DNA of 49,659 nucleotides from Pseudomonas nabeulensis. GTDB lineage: Bacteria > Pseudomonadota > Gammaproteobacteria > Pseudomonadales > Pseudomonadaceae. Location of the stretch: assembly GCF_004682045.1 (NCBI RefSeq), contig NZ_QUZT01000052.1, forward strand, positions 1-49,659, written 5' to 3'. A program made the translations under genes and the position numbers. Below the pieces are notes generated by a model. It did not search any database. It was not told where the DNA came from and saw only the letters and a list, made by a program, of their open reading frames with translations. Of this stretch, positions 40,474 through 49,597 are shown in pieces. Position 1 is the first letter of the stretch. Each line of letters begins with the position of its first letter.

Positions 40474-41832
40474 TCAAGTCCCTGCGATCAATGCTCTAGC
40501 CGCTTGCGTGTGATCGGCGATCAAACCTTTCAAGTCCAGGCCCTCGACCTGGCCATCAATCACCCGCCATTTACCTGCCACCATCACCCGATCCGCACGA
40601 TCCGCACCGCAGAGCAACAGTGCCGAAATCGGATCATGACTGCCCGAGAACCGCAGTTCATCCAGCTTGAACAGCGCCAGATCAGCCTGCTTTCCTACGG
40701 CCAACTCACCGATATCTGTACGCCCCAGTAACTGCGCCGAACCTTTCGTCGCCCAGCCCAACACGCCTTCGGGTGTGATCTTCTGCGCACCGTAACGCAG
40801 GCGCTGGATATACAGGGCCTGGCGGGTTTCGAGGATCATGTTGGACGCATCGTTGGACGCGGAGCCATCCACCCCCAGCCCGATAGGCGCCCCGGCGGCG
40901 AGCAGGTCCAAGGTCGGGCAGATGCCGGAAGCCAAGCGCATGTTCGAACTTGGGCAATGGCAGATACCCGTACCGGCGGCACCCAGTCGGGCGATTTCAT
41001 CCGGGTTGAAGTGAATGCCATGGGCCAGCCAGGTACGCGGGCCGAGCCAGCCGACGCTGTCGAGGTAATCGACGGTGCGCAGGCCGAAACGCTGTAGGCA
41101 AAAGTCTTCCTCGTCGAGGGTTTCTGCCAGGTGCGTGTGCAGGCGCACGTCGAGTGTGTCGGCCAGTTCGGCGCTGGCGCGCATGATTTCCGGGGTGACA
41201 GAGAACGGCGAGCAGGGTGCCAGGGCAATCTGGATCTGCGCGCCGTCGCCACGTTGGTGGTATTCGTGGATCAGGCGTTGGCTGTCGTCGAGGATCACCT
41301 GGCCTTGTTGCACGGTCTGTTGCGGTGGCAGGCCGCCATCGGCTTCGCCCAGGCTCATGGAACCGCGAGTGAGCATGGCGCGCATGCCCAGGTCGCGCAC
41401 GCTTTGCACCTGTACATCGATGGCATTTTCCAGGCCGTCGGGGAACAGGTAATGGTGATCGGCTGCGGTGGTGCAGCCCGAGAGCAGCAATTCGGCGAGT
41501 GCCACTTTGGTCGCCAGGGCGAGTTTTTCCGGGGTAAGGCGTGCCCAGACCGGGTACAGGGTTTTCAACCAGGGGAACAGCGGCTGATTGACCACCGGCG
41601 CCCAGGCGCGGGTCAGGGTTTGGTAGAAATGATGGTGGGTGTTGATCAGGCCCGGCAGCACCACATGCTCACGGGCATCGAACGTTTGCGCGCAAGGCTG
41701 TGCGGGTTGCTGTCCCAGGCCGAGCACTTCGGTGATCACACCGTCTTGCAGCACCAGGCCGCCACGGGCGTCGAGGCCATTGGCAGTGAAAATCGCGAGG
41801 GGGTTTTTTAACCAGATACGGGTCGCAGGCAT
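40474..41832 (-). CDS. 8-oxoguanine deaminase (TRZ/ATZ amidohydrolase)
   Basis: A 452-residue zinc amidohydrolase that probably deaminates 8-oxoguanine to uric acid. Metal ligands His66 and His68 lie in INTHHHFYQTLTRAW; others are in VRLHTHLAETLDEE and LAHGIHFNPDE, and the catalytic Asp lies in GLGVDGSASNDASN. Related P. aeruginosa PA0142 was characterised as 8-oxoguanine deaminase. Such genes are often mislabelled as atrazine chlorohydrolases. It lies in the same neighbourhood as adenine deaminase and an NCS2 permease, supporting a purine role. Confidence 0.88.
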   Translation of the reverse strand: MPATRIWLKNPLAIFTANGLDARGGLVLQDGVITEVLGLGQQPAQPCAQTFDAREHVVLPGLINTHHHFYQTLTRAWAPVVNQPLFPWLKTLYPVWARLTPEKLALATKVALAELLLSGCTTAADHHYLFPDGLENAIDVQVQSVRDLGMRAMLTRGSMSLGEADGGLPPQQTVQQGQVILDDSQRLIHEYHQRGDGAQIQIALAPCSPFSVTPEIMRASAELADTLDVRLHTHLAETLDEEDFCLQRFGLRTVDYLDSVGWLGPRTWLAHGIHFNPDEIARLGAAGTGICHCPSSNMRLASGICPTLDLLAAGAPIGLGVDGSASNDASNMILETRQALYIQRLRYGAQKITPEGVLGWATKGSAQLLGRTDIGELAVGKQADLALFKLDELRFSGSHDPISALLLCGADRADRVMVAGKWRVIDGQVEGLDLKGLIADHTQAARALIAGT

Positions 41833-41974
41833 TGGCCGGCTCCTCTGAATGATGGGTTCAGGTTTGCCAGCTCAGTGTTGCCCTGTCTGCTGATCCAGGG
41901 TCGCCGGTGAGGGCGAGGGCTTAGATTACGTGTAGTTCTGAGTCTCGTCCATCTATAGGAAAGTTGGCGCAATC

Positions 41975-42069
41975 TATGTGGGAGGGAGCTTGCTCCCGAT
42001 GACGGTGTGTCAGCCAATAAATTTATTGACTGATCCACAGCAATCGGGGGCAAGCCCCCTCCCACATGT
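41975..42069. repeat. Hybrid REP doublet
   Basis: The left arm is the GGGAGGGAGCTTGCTCCC variant and the right arm is the GGGGGCAAGCCCCC variant. The arms therefore do not match perfectly, unlike in the other copies, suggesting recombination or decay. Confidence 0.85.
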
Positions 42070-42082
42070 TGTTCCGGGCGGG

Positions 42083-42769
42083 TTACCAGGCGATGGTGTC
42101 GCCCTTGTAGTCCACGAAGTGATGGCCGCCTTTGCCGGTGTAGGCATTCACCTGGTCCACCAGGCCACGCACGCTGGTGTCGACGTCGATATGGGCATTC
42201 TCGCCGCCCATGTCCGTCTTCACCCAGCCCGGATGCAGCGACAACACGGTCAACTTTTGATCACCCAATTGGGTAATGAAACTGTTGGTCATGGAGTTGA
42301 GCGCTGCCTTGCTGGCCTTGTAAAGCGCCAAATCCGAACCGTCGGGGATGGTTACGCTGCCCAATACCGAACTCATAAAGGCCAGCACGCCGCTGTCTTT
42401 ACGGATCTGCCCGACAAAACGCTGAGCCAGGTTGATTGGCGCCACGGCATTGGTGAAGAACAATTGGCCAACTTCCGCGAGGGTGGCGTGGCCAGGTTCC
42501 TGGTTGGCCGGGCCCTTGACGCCGGCATTGACGAACAGCAGGTCGAAGGTGCGGTCTTTAAGGCGCTGGCTCAGGGCGATCACGGCTTGTTGATCGTCCA
42601 TGTCGAGTTTCTCGATCTGCACCGGGCCAACGGCTTTCAGCGCGTCGGCCTTGCTTGAGTCACGCACGGTGGCGGTCACGTCCCAGCCGTCCTGGAGCAG
42701 TTGCTTGACCAGGCCAAGGCCCAGCCCGCGCGAGGCGCCGATGATCAGTGCGGTTTTTGGCGTAGACAT
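42083..42769 (-). CDS. Short-chain dehydrogenase/reductase (CsgA-like)
   Basis: A 228-residue SDR. The cofactor loop is ALIIGASRGLGLGLVKQLLQ near the start, then LFVNAGVKGP and the catalytic YKASKAALNSMT with Tyr-x3-Lys. It resembles the SDR subfamily around CsgA and sniffer/carbonyl reductases. ATG 42769 (MSTPKTALIIGAS) is the proper start; upstream in-frame Mets belong to sequence antisense to or between neighbours. It is 37 bp downstream of yigZ on the same strand and may be co-transcribed. Substrate unknown. Confidence 0.87.
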   Translation of the reverse strand: MSTPKTALIIGASRGLGLGLVKQLLQDGWDVTATVRDSSKADALKAVGPVQIEKLDMDDQQAVIALSQRLKDRTFDLLFVNAGVKGPANQEPGHATLAEVGQLFFTNAVAPINLAQRFVGQIRKDSGVLAFMSSVLGSVTIPDGSDLALYKASKAALNSMTNSFITQLGDQKLTVLSLHPGWVKTDMGGENAHIDVDTSVRGLVDQVNAYTGKGGHHFVDYKGDTIAW

Positions 42770-42806
42770 GAAAAGCTTCCTTTGGAGTCGCGGTTCAGTA
42801 AGGGTT

Positions 42807-43388
42807 TCAACGTTGCAGCAGGATACGCCCACGGCTGAGGTCGGCAAGTTGGGTTTGTAAGATTTCGATATGCGCTTCGCCCAGAGCGAGTTGCAGTTCG
42901 ACGCCATTGGCGGTGAAGGTTTCCTCCACCACCAGCCCACCCAATTCGAAAACGCGCAACTTCACCAGGTTCAATTCGGAAAAACCGCAGGCGCAACTCA
43001 GCAGCACGCGGCTGATCAACTCGATGCGGTCGGCATTCTGTAGACATTTATTGGCACCGCCACCGTAGGCACGGGCCAGGCCACCAGTACCCAATTGGAT
43101 GCCGCCGTACCAGCGAATCACCAGCACCGCGACCTGATCAAAACCTTGCGCCTCGATGGCCGCCAGAATCGGCCGCCCGGCGGTGCCACCCGGCTCGCCA
43201 TCGTCATTGCTGCGGTATTGGTCCGCCAGTTTCCAGGCCCAGCAATTGTGCGTGGCGTTCAGGTCGCTGTGTTGCTCGAAAAACGCCTGGGCGTCCTGCG
43301 GGCTGGTGATCGGGGCGGCGAGGGTGATAAAGCGGCTTTTGCGTATTTCTTCACGAAATTCGCAAAGGCCGGTGAGCGTGAAAGACAT
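42807..43388 (-). CDS. yigZ: YigZ/IMPACT family protein
   Basis: A 193-residue protein of the UPF0029/IMPACT family, which in eukaryotes modulates translation through GCN2. The signature NDDGEPGGTAGRPILAAIEA and VLVIRWYGGIQLGTGGLARA are clear. The C-terminal domain is EF-G domain-like, consistent with nucleotide or RNA binding. The bacterial function is unsettled. It lies 12 bp downstream of the TetR gene. Confidence 0.92.
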   Translation of the reverse strand: MSFTLTGLCEFREEIRKSRFITLAAPITSPQDAQAFFEQHSDLNATHNCWAWKLADQYRSNDDGEPGGTAGRPILAAIEAQGFDQVAVLVIRWYGGIQLGTGGLARAYGGGANKCLQNADRIELISRVLLSCACGFSELNLVKLRVFELGGLVVEETFTANGVELQLALGEAHIEILQTQLADLSRGRILLQR

Positions 43389-43400
43389 AAATCGCTTCGT

Positions 43401-44060
43401 TTATAGGGCGGGCTTGATGCCACAGCCTTTGAGAATGATGTGGATCAGGTTGGTGCCGGCGTCTTCCATGTCCTGCTTGGTCAGCTTGGTGCGACCGGTG
43501 ACGCGGCAGATCTGCGTGGCAAAGTCGGCGTAGTGCTGAGTGCTGCCCCACAACAGGAAGATCAGGTGCACGGGGTCGATGGGGTCCATCTTGCCGGCGT
43601 CGATCCACGCCTGGAACACCGCGGCGCGGCCGCTGAACCAGGCGCGATAGTCCTGGCTGAAATATTCGGTAAGGCATTCGCCACCGCTGATGATCTCCAT
43701 GGCGAAGATCCTGGAGGCTTGGGGCTGGCGCCGCGAGAATTCCATTTTGGTGCGGATATAGCGGGTGAGGGCGACAGCGGGGTCATCCTCGGCACTCAGC
43801 CCGTTGAAGGTGCTGTCCCACAATTCGAGAATATTGCTGAGCACCGCGATATACAGGCCCAGCTTGTTGGTGAAGTAGTAATGCAAGTTGGCTTTTGGCA
43901 GCCCGGCGCTGGCTGCAATGGTATTCATGCTGGTGCCTTTGTAGCCATGGCGCGCGAATTCGTCTTCAGCAGCCTGGAGAATCGCTTGTTCGTTCTTCTG
44001 CCGAATGCGGCTGGCGGGTTTTCCGGTGGGGTTGCTGTGGGCAGGAACTTCGAGGCTCAT
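43401..44060 (-). CDS. TetR family regulator (RutR/YcdC-like)
   Basis: A 219-residue TetR repressor. The DNA-binding part includes ILQAAEDEFARHGYKGTSMN and ASAGLPKANLHYYFTNKLGL; the C-terminal region matches the YcdC/RutR group, which senses pyrimidines or purine products. ATG 44060 has GGAAACCTCC upstream. It lies 87 bp downstream of the NCS2 permease on the same strand and is a likely regulator of it or of the purine genes nearby. The ligand is inferred. Confidence 0.85.
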   Translation of the reverse strand: MSLEVPAHSNPTGKPASRIRQKNEQAILQAAEDEFARHGYKGTSMNTIAASAGLPKANLHYYFTNKLGLYIAVLSNILELWDSTFNGLSAEDDPAVALTRYIRTKMEFSRRQPQASRIFAMEIISGGECLTEYFSQDYRAWFSGRAAVFQAWIDAGKMDPIDPVHLIFLLWGSTQHYADFATQICRVTGRTKLTKQDMEDAGTNLIHIILKGCGIKPAL

Positions 44061-44147
44061 GGAGGTTTCCGTGCTGATCGATAGAGACGACGTGTGCACA
44101 GATAACCCACCCTCAAGCCTCAGACAAGCCCCGACGCAATAAAACCG

Positions 44148-45557
44148 TCAAAGCGGTTCGAGTGTGTCGCTTTCCGATGCGTGGTTTGCGGCAACGCTGC
44201 CGGCCTTGGCCTCTGGTAATAACAGGCACAGCACAATGGCTGTCAGGCCGCCGCTGGTGATGGCCGAATCGAACAGGTTTTGCACCAATGTCGGCATCAA
44301 GTGCAGCAGGTTCGGTTGGGCGGCGATACCCAGGCCCACGCCGAAAGAGGTGGCGATGATCAGCATGCTGCGCCGGTCCAACGGCGCCTGGGCCAGGATC
44401 CGCACGCCGGCGGCGGCTACGCTGCCGAACATCACCAGGGTTGCGCCGCCCAGCACCGGTTTGGGGATTTGCTGCAGCACCGCGCCAATCAGCGGAAACA
44501 AGCCGAGGCAAAACAGCGCCACGCCGATATATAACCCGACGTAACGGCTGGCAACCCCGGTGAGTTGGATCACACCGTTGTTCTGCGCGAAGGTGGTGTT
44601 GGGGAAGGCGCTGAAGGTGGCGGCAATCATGCAACTGACGCCGTCGCCAAGTACGCCGCCCTTGAGTCGGCTTATATAAGAAGGGCCGCTGATGGGCTGG
44701 CGGGCGATCATGCAATTGGCGGTAAGGTCGCCGACGGTTTCGATGCTGCTGATCAGATAAATCAGCGCGATGGGTAGGAAAGCGCTCCAGTCGAAGTTGA
44801 AACCGAAACGAAAGGGAATCGGCAGGCTGACCAAGGGCAGGTCCGGCAGGGCTTGGGGCACGAGCTTGCCGCTGAACCAGGCGGCCAGGCTACCCAGGGC
44901 CAGGCCGATGATGATCGCGGAAAGTCTTACCCACGGTGTGTTGGAGCGGTTGAGCAGGATGATCGTCAACACCACGAACACACCCAAGGCCAGGTTGGTG
45001 GGGGCACCGAAGTCGGGGGCGTTGAAACCGCCGCCCAAGTCGGTGATCCCCACTTTGATCAAGCTGATGCCGATCAGGGTGATGACAATCCCGGTCACTA
45101 ACGGCGTGATCACCCGGCGCAGTTGGCCGATAAAGCGGCTCAGCACGATCTGCACCACCGCCCCGAAAAAGCACACGCCGAAGATCATCGCCATGATGTC
45201 TTCCGGGCTACCGCCGCGTTGCTTTACCAGAAACCCCGCCGACAGCACCGCGCCGAGAAACGCAAAGCTGGTGCCTTGCAGGCAGATCATCCCGGCACCA
45301 ATACCAAACGGCCTGCGTGCCTGAATGAACGTGCCGACGCCGGAAACCATCAACGCCATGCTGATCAGGTAGGGCAAATGAGCGCCTAGGCCCAGGGTGG
45401 AACCGATGATCAGTGGTGGAGTGATGATGCCGACGAACGCGGCCAGCACATGTTGCAATGCGGCCAACAGCGCGGGGGCGGGTTTGGGGCGGTCGTTGAG
45501 GCCGTAGATCAAGTCGCTGTTGCTGGAGGATTCTGGTGGCATGGCGGGCAAGCTCAA
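44148..45557 (-). CDS. NCS2 family purine/uracil permease
   Basis: A 469-residue nucleobase:H+ symporter with about fourteen membrane segments. The family signature reads FAQNNGVIQLTGVASRYVG, matching Q-N-x-G-x4-T-G of the NAT/NCS2 motif. The N-terminal GLNDRPKPAPALLAALQHVL and helix-1 QHVLA are typical. Specificity could be xanthine, uric acid or uracil; the neighbouring purine deaminases make purine more likely. Between this gene and the upstream LysR there are about 65 bp. Confidence 0.9.
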   Translation of the reverse strand: MSLPAMPPESSSNSDLIYGLNDRPKPAPALLAALQHVLAAFVGIITPPLIIGSTLGLGAHLPYLISMALMVSGVGTFIQARRPFGIGAGMICLQGTSFAFLGAVLSAGFLVKQRGGSPEDIMAMIFGVCFFGAVVQIVLSRFIGQLRRVITPLVTGIVITLIGISLIKVGITDLGGGFNAPDFGAPTNLALGVFVVLTIILLNRSNTPWVRLSAIIIGLALGSLAAWFSGKLVPQALPDLPLVSLPIPFRFGFNFDWSAFLPIALIYLISSIETVGDLTANCMIARQPISGPSYISRLKGGVLGDGVSCMIAATFSAFPNTTFAQNNGVIQLTGVASRYVGLYIGVALFCLGLFPLIGAVLQQIPKPVLGGATLVMFGSVAAAGVRILAQAPLDRRSMLIIATSFGVGLGIAAQPNLLHLMPTLVQNLFDSAITSGGLTAIVLCLLLPEAKAGSVAANHASESDTLEPL

Positions 45558-45622
45558 GGTCGATGTCCTTGGGGTCTTGCAAAAAACTGTCCAACTGCTC
45601 AGCTTTTTGTTGCTGGGCCGTA

Positions 45623-46543
45623 TTAGCGGGTGGCCGCAAGGCTTTCCAGAAAACTTTCCAGCACCAAATGGGGGCGGCGGCCCTTGCGCGTGACCGAAGC
45701 GAGGCTTAAATCGTAAAAGCGTGTAGCCGGTTTCAGCGCACGCAGTCGTCCTTGTTGTACCCAGAGGCTGGCGTAGTGGTCGGGCAGGTAGCCGATATAG
45801 CGGCCGGTGAGGATAAGGAACGCCATGCCTTCACGGTCCGAGGCGCTGGCGGTGCAGTTGAGTGCCTGATAGTGGGCCTGGATGTCGGCGGGCAAGCGGA
45901 AGGTGGGGGCGATGGCGTCCTGGCTGTCGATGCGCGTGTCGTCCAGTTGCTTGTTGTCGGCGTAGAACAGCGGGTGGCCGACGGCGCAATAGAGCAGGGA
46001 GCGTTCGCTGTACAGCGGTTGATATTCCAGTCCCGACAATGCGCTGGCTTGCGGAACAACGCCGACGTGCAGCCGGCCGTCGAGTACGCCTTGTTCGACT
46101 TCGTTGGGGGCGATCATGCGAATCTGAATTTGCACGTCTGGACCGCGCTCCTTCAACTGCGCCAGTGCATGGGTGATGCGCATGTGGGGCAGGGTGACGA
46201 GGTTATCCGTGAGGCCAATGATCAACTCGCCACGTAAATGCTGGTGCAGGCCATTGACCTCTGTGCGAAAGCTTTCCAATGCACTTAATAGTTGCAAGGC
46301 GGATTGATAGACCTCGCGGCCCTCTTCGGTCAGGGAGAAACCGGCGCGACCGCGCTGGCAAAGCCTCAAGCCTAGACGTTGCTCCAGGTCGCTCATTTGC
46401 TGGCTGATGGCCGAACGGCCGATGCCGAGGACGGTTTCCGCCGCCGAGAAGCCGCCGCATTCCACCACACTGCGAAAGATGCGCAGCAGGCGAATATCGA
46501 AGTCGCTGACTTGGGCCAGGGGATCGGTTCGACGGCTGCTCAT
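45623..46543 (-). CDS. bauR: LysR family regulator of the beta-alanine locus (BauR-like)
   Basis: A 306-residue LysR-type regulator. The winged helix is in FDIRLLRIFRSVVECGGFSA and GRSAISQQMSDLEQRLGLRL; the effector domain starts at LRGELIIGLTDNLVT. It is divergent from the omega-amino acid:pyruvate transaminase gene. P. aeruginosa has the same arrangement (PA0133-PA0132-PA0130), in which BauR activates beta-alanine and polyamine end-product catabolism. The name is by context and family, not proven. Confidence 0.82.
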   Translation of the reverse strand: MSSRRTDPLAQVSDFDIRLLRIFRSVVECGGFSAAETVLGIGRSAISQQMSDLEQRLGLRLCQRGRAGFSLTEEGREVYQSALQLLSALESFRTEVNGLHQHLRGELIIGLTDNLVTLPHMRITHALAQLKERGPDVQIQIRMIAPNEVEQGVLDGRLHVGVVPQASALSGLEYQPLYSERSLLYCAVGHPLFYADNKQLDDTRIDSQDAIAPTFRLPADIQAHYQALNCTASASDREGMAFLILTGRYIGYLPDHYASLWVQQGRLRALKPATRFYDLSLASVTRKGRRPHLVLESFLESLAATR

Positions 46544-46668
46544 AGTTTAGTGAAGGCCTGACTGAAGGTTAGAAGAGTTGAATTTCACCGACTTTATCGC
46601 CGTGGCAATTTAGCTGCAACAACGCTTTTCAATCCCGACGCTGCCTTTTGCCCTGCGAGGTTTTGCTG

Positions 46669-48018
46669 ATGAACATGCCCGAAAACGCCCCATCGTCCCT
46701 GGCCAGCCAACTGAAGCTGGACGCGCATTGGATGCCGTACACCGCCAACCGTAACTTCCAGCGTGACCCGCGCCTGATCGTGGGGGCGGAAGGCAGTTGG
46801 TTGATCGATGACAAGGGGCGCAAGGTCTACGACTCGTTGTCGGGCCTGTGGACCTGCGGGGCCGGGCACACGCGTAAAGAGATCCAGGAAGCAGTTGCCA
46901 AGCAATTGGGCACCCTGGACTACTCGCCGGGCTTTCAATACGGTCATCCGTTGTCCTTCCAGTTGGCGGAAAAGATTACCGACCTGACCCCTGGCAACCT
47001 GAACCACGTGTTCTTCACCGACTCCGGTTCCGAGTGCGCTGATACCGCGGTGAAAATGGTGCGCGCGTACTGGCGTCTGAAAGGTCAGGCCACCAAGACC
47101 AAGATGATTGGTCGCGCTCGTGGGTATCACGGCGTGAACATCGCCGGGACCAGTCTGGGCGGCGTGAACGGTAATCGTAAGATTTTTGGTCAGGCTCTGA
47201 TGGATGTTGACCATCTGCCCCATACCTTGCTGGCGAGCAATGCGTTCTCTCGTGGCATGCCGGAACAGGGCGGCATTGCCTTGGCCGACGAGCTGCTCAA
47301 GCTGATCGAACTGCACGATGCTTCGAACATTGCTGCTGTGTTTGTCGAGCCAATGGCCGGTTCCGCTGGCGTGCTGGTGCCGCCGCAGGGTTACCTCAAA
47401 CGTCTGCGTGAAATCTGCGACCAGCACAACATCCTGCTGGTGTTCGACGAAGTGATCACCGGTTTCGGTCGTACGGGCTCGATGTTCGGTGCCGACAGCT
47501 TCGGCGTGACGCCTGACCTGATGTGCATCGCCAAGCAAGTCACCAACGGTGCAATCCCGATGGGCGCGGTGATCGCCAGCAGCGAGATCTACCAGACCTT
47601 CATGAACCAGCCGACGCCTGAGTACGCGGTGGAATTCCCCCACGGCTACACCTACTCGGCTCACCCGGTGGCGTGTGCTGCTGGCCTGGCGGCATTGGAC
47701 CTGTTGCAGAAGGAAAACCTGGTGCAGAGCGTAGCCGAAGTCGCACCGCACTTTGAGAATGCGCTGCACGGGTTGAAGGGCAGCAAGAACGTGATCGACA
47801 TCCGTAACTACGGGCTGGCCGGCGCGATCCAAATTGCCCCGCGTGACGGCGATGCCATCGTGCGTCCATTCGAAGCGGGTATGGCCTTGTGGAAGGCTGG
47901 TTTCTACGTGCGTTTTGGCGGCGATACCTTGCAGTTCGGGCCAACCTTCAACAGCAAGCCGCAGGACCTGGATCGTCTGTTCGACGCGGTCGGCGAAGTG
48001 CTGAACAAGATCGACTGA
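46669..48018 (+). CDS. bauA: Omega-amino acid (beta-alanine):pyruvate transaminase
   Basis: Transfers the amino group of beta-alanine to pyruvate, giving malonate semialdehyde and alanine. The 449-residue protein is the same length as the P. putida enzyme. PLP-binding Lys289 lies in CIAKQVTNGAIPMG and the ring-stacking Asp260 lies in LLVFDEVITGFGRTG. FTDSGSECADTAVKM is the cofactor phosphate region. ATG 46669 (MNMPENAPSSLASQLK) is preferred to one 21 bp earlier. It is followed after 39 bp by bauC, which consumes its product. Confidence 0.95.
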   Translation: MNMPENAPSSLASQLKLDAHWMPYTANRNFQRDPRLIVGAEGSWLIDDKGRKVYDSLSGLWTCGAGHTRKEIQEAVAKQLGTLDYSPGFQYGHPLSFQLAEKITDLTPGNLNHVFFTDSGSECADTAVKMVRAYWRLKGQATKTKMIGRARGYHGVNIAGTSLGGVNGNRKIFGQALMDVDHLPHTLLASNAFSRGMPEQGGIALADELLKLIELHDASNIAAVFVEPMAGSAGVLVPPQGYLKRLREICDQHNILLVFDEVITGFGRTGSMFGADSFGVTPDLMCIAKQVTNGAIPMGAVIASSEIYQTFMNQPTPEYAVEFPHGYTYSAHPVACAAGLAALDLLQKENLVQSVAEVAPHFENALHGLKGSKNVIDIRNYGLAGAIQIAPRDGDAIVRPFEAGMALWKAGFYVRFGGDTLQFGPTFNSKPQDLDRLFDAVGEVLNKID

Positions 48019-48057
48019 TTTCTCCTTCTATATAGAACAATTTTTCAGGAGCCCTGC

Positions 48058-49551
48058 ATGAGCCTTATCCAACATTTGATCAACGGCGAGTTGGTCAATG
48101 ACAGCGGCCGTAGTGCCGACGTGTACAACCCGTCTACCGGTCAGGTGATCCACCAGGTGCCGTTGGCCAGTCGCGAAACGATTCAACAGGCGATCGATTC
48201 TGCCAAGGCGGCTTTCCCGGCATGGCGTAATACCCCACCGGCCAAGCGTGCCCAGGTAATGTTCCGTTTCAAGCAATTGCTGGAGCAGAACGAAGCGCGC
48301 ATCTCGCAGTTGATCAGTGAAGAGCATGGCAAGACGCTGGAAGATGCGGCAGGTGAATTGAAGCGTGGGATCGAGAACGTTGAGTATGCGTGTTCGGCAC
48401 CGGAGATTCTGAAGGGCGAGTACAGCCGTAACGTAGGACCAAACATCGATGCGTGGTCGGATTTCCAGCCGTTGGGCGTGGTGGCCGGTATTACCCCGTT
48501 CAACTTTCCGGCAATGGTGCCGTTGTGGATGTATCCGCTGGCAATCGTCTGCGGTAACTGTTTCATCCTGAAACCATCGGAGCGTGATCCAAGTTCGACG
48601 CTGCTGATCGCGCAGTTGTTGCAGGAGGCCGGTCTGCCTAAAGGTGTACTGAGCGTGGTGCACGGTGACAAGGGCGCGGTGGATGCGCTGATCGAGGCAC
48701 CGGAAGTCAAAGCGCTGAGTTTTGTGGGTTCGACGCCTATTGCCGAATACATCTATTCCGAAGCGACCAAGCGTGGCAAGCGCGTACAGGCTTTGGGCGG
48801 AGCGAAGAACCATGCGGTGTTGATGCCGGATGCGGATCTGGATAACGCGGTCAGTGCCTTGATGGGCGCGGCGTACGGTTCCTGTGGTGAGCGTTGCATG
48901 GCGATTTCGGTGGCCGTGTGCGTGGGTGATCAGGTGGCGGATGCGTTGATCGCCAAGCTGGTGCCACAGGTCAAGGCCTTGAAGATCGGTGCCGGCACAT
49001 CTTGCGGTCTGGATATGGGGCCGTTGGTTACCGGTCAGGCTCGGGACAAGGTCAGTGGCTATATTGAGGACGGTGTCGCGGCAGGGGCAGAGTTGGTGGT
49101 CGATGGCCGTGGCTTGAGCATTGCCGGGCATGAGGAGGGCTTCTTCCTGGGTGGCAGTCTGTTCGATCGCGTGACGCCTGAGATGCGTATCTATAAGGAA
49201 GAGATCTTTGGGCCGGTGTTGTGCGTGGTTCGGGTGAACAGCCTGGAAGCGGCGATGCAACTGATCAACGACCACGAATACGGCAACGGTACCTGCATCT
49301 TCACTCGCGATGGTGAAGCGGCACGCCTGTTCTGTGATGAGATCGAAGTGGGCATGGTGGGCGTTAACGTTCCACTGCCGGTGCCGGTGGCGTATCACAG
49401 CTTTGGTGGATGGAAGCGTTCGCTGTTTGGCGACTTGCATGCCTATGGCCCGGATGGCGTGCGTTTCTATACCCGTCGCAAGGCGATTACCCAGCGTTGG
49501 CCGCAACGGGCCAGCCATGAAGCGTCGCAGTTTGCGTTTCCTAGCTTGTAA
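48058..49551 (+). CDS. bauC: Malonate/methylmalonate-semialdehyde dehydrogenase (acylating)
   Basis: Oxidises malonate semialdehyde to acetyl-CoA. The 497-residue ALDH has catalytic Cys280 in YGSCGERCMAISVAV, Asn149 in GITPFNFPAM, and GGAKNH in place of the usual Glu general base, which marks the CoA-acylating MmsA branch. A CAGGAG ribosome site precedes ATG 48058. It is the second gene after bauA. mmsA of valine catabolism is a close paralogue, but the partner transaminase supports BauC. Confidence 0.93.
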   Translation: MSLIQHLINGELVNDSGRSADVYNPSTGQVIHQVPLASRETIQQAIDSAKAAFPAWRNTPPAKRAQVMFRFKQLLEQNEARISQLISEEHGKTLEDAAGELKRGIENVEYACSAPEILKGEYSRNVGPNIDAWSDFQPLGVVAGITPFNFPAMVPLWMYPLAIVCGNCFILKPSERDPSSTLLIAQLLQEAGLPKGVLSVVHGDKGAVDALIEAPEVKALSFVGSTPIAEYIYSEATKRGKRVQALGGAKNHAVLMPDADLDNAVSALMGAAYGSCGERCMAISVAVCVGDQVADALIAKLVPQVKALKIGAGTSCGLDMGPLVTGQARDKVSGYIEDGVAAGAELVVDGRGLSIAGHEEGFFLGGSLFDRVTPEMRIYKEEIFGPVLCVVRVNSLEAAMQLINDHEYGNGTCIFTRDGEAARLFCDEIEVGMVGVNVPLPVPVAYHSFGGWKRSLFGDLHAYGPDGVRFYTRRKAITQRWPQRASHEASQFAFPSL

Positions 49552-49559
49552 GCGGCGTT

Positions 49560-49597
49560 GAAAGCCGGCCCTTTGGGGCCGGCTTTCGTCTTTTTGG
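49560..49597 (+). terminator. Terminator after bauC
   Basis: GAAAGCCGGCCC and GGGCCGGCTTTC form a 12-bp perfect stem with a short loop, followed by GTCTTTTT. It lies just past the bauC stop and closes the bauA-bauC transcript. Confidence 0.92.

Noticed and set aside
40474..41832. Atrazine/hydroxyatrazine hydrolase for xenobiotic breakdown
   Set aside because: Common misannotation of this family; purine neighbours and similarity to the characterised 8-oxoguanine deaminase fit better.
48028..49518. Near full-length open frame antisense to bauC
   Set aside because: Shadow of the conserved ALDH gene, no ribosome site or family motif.
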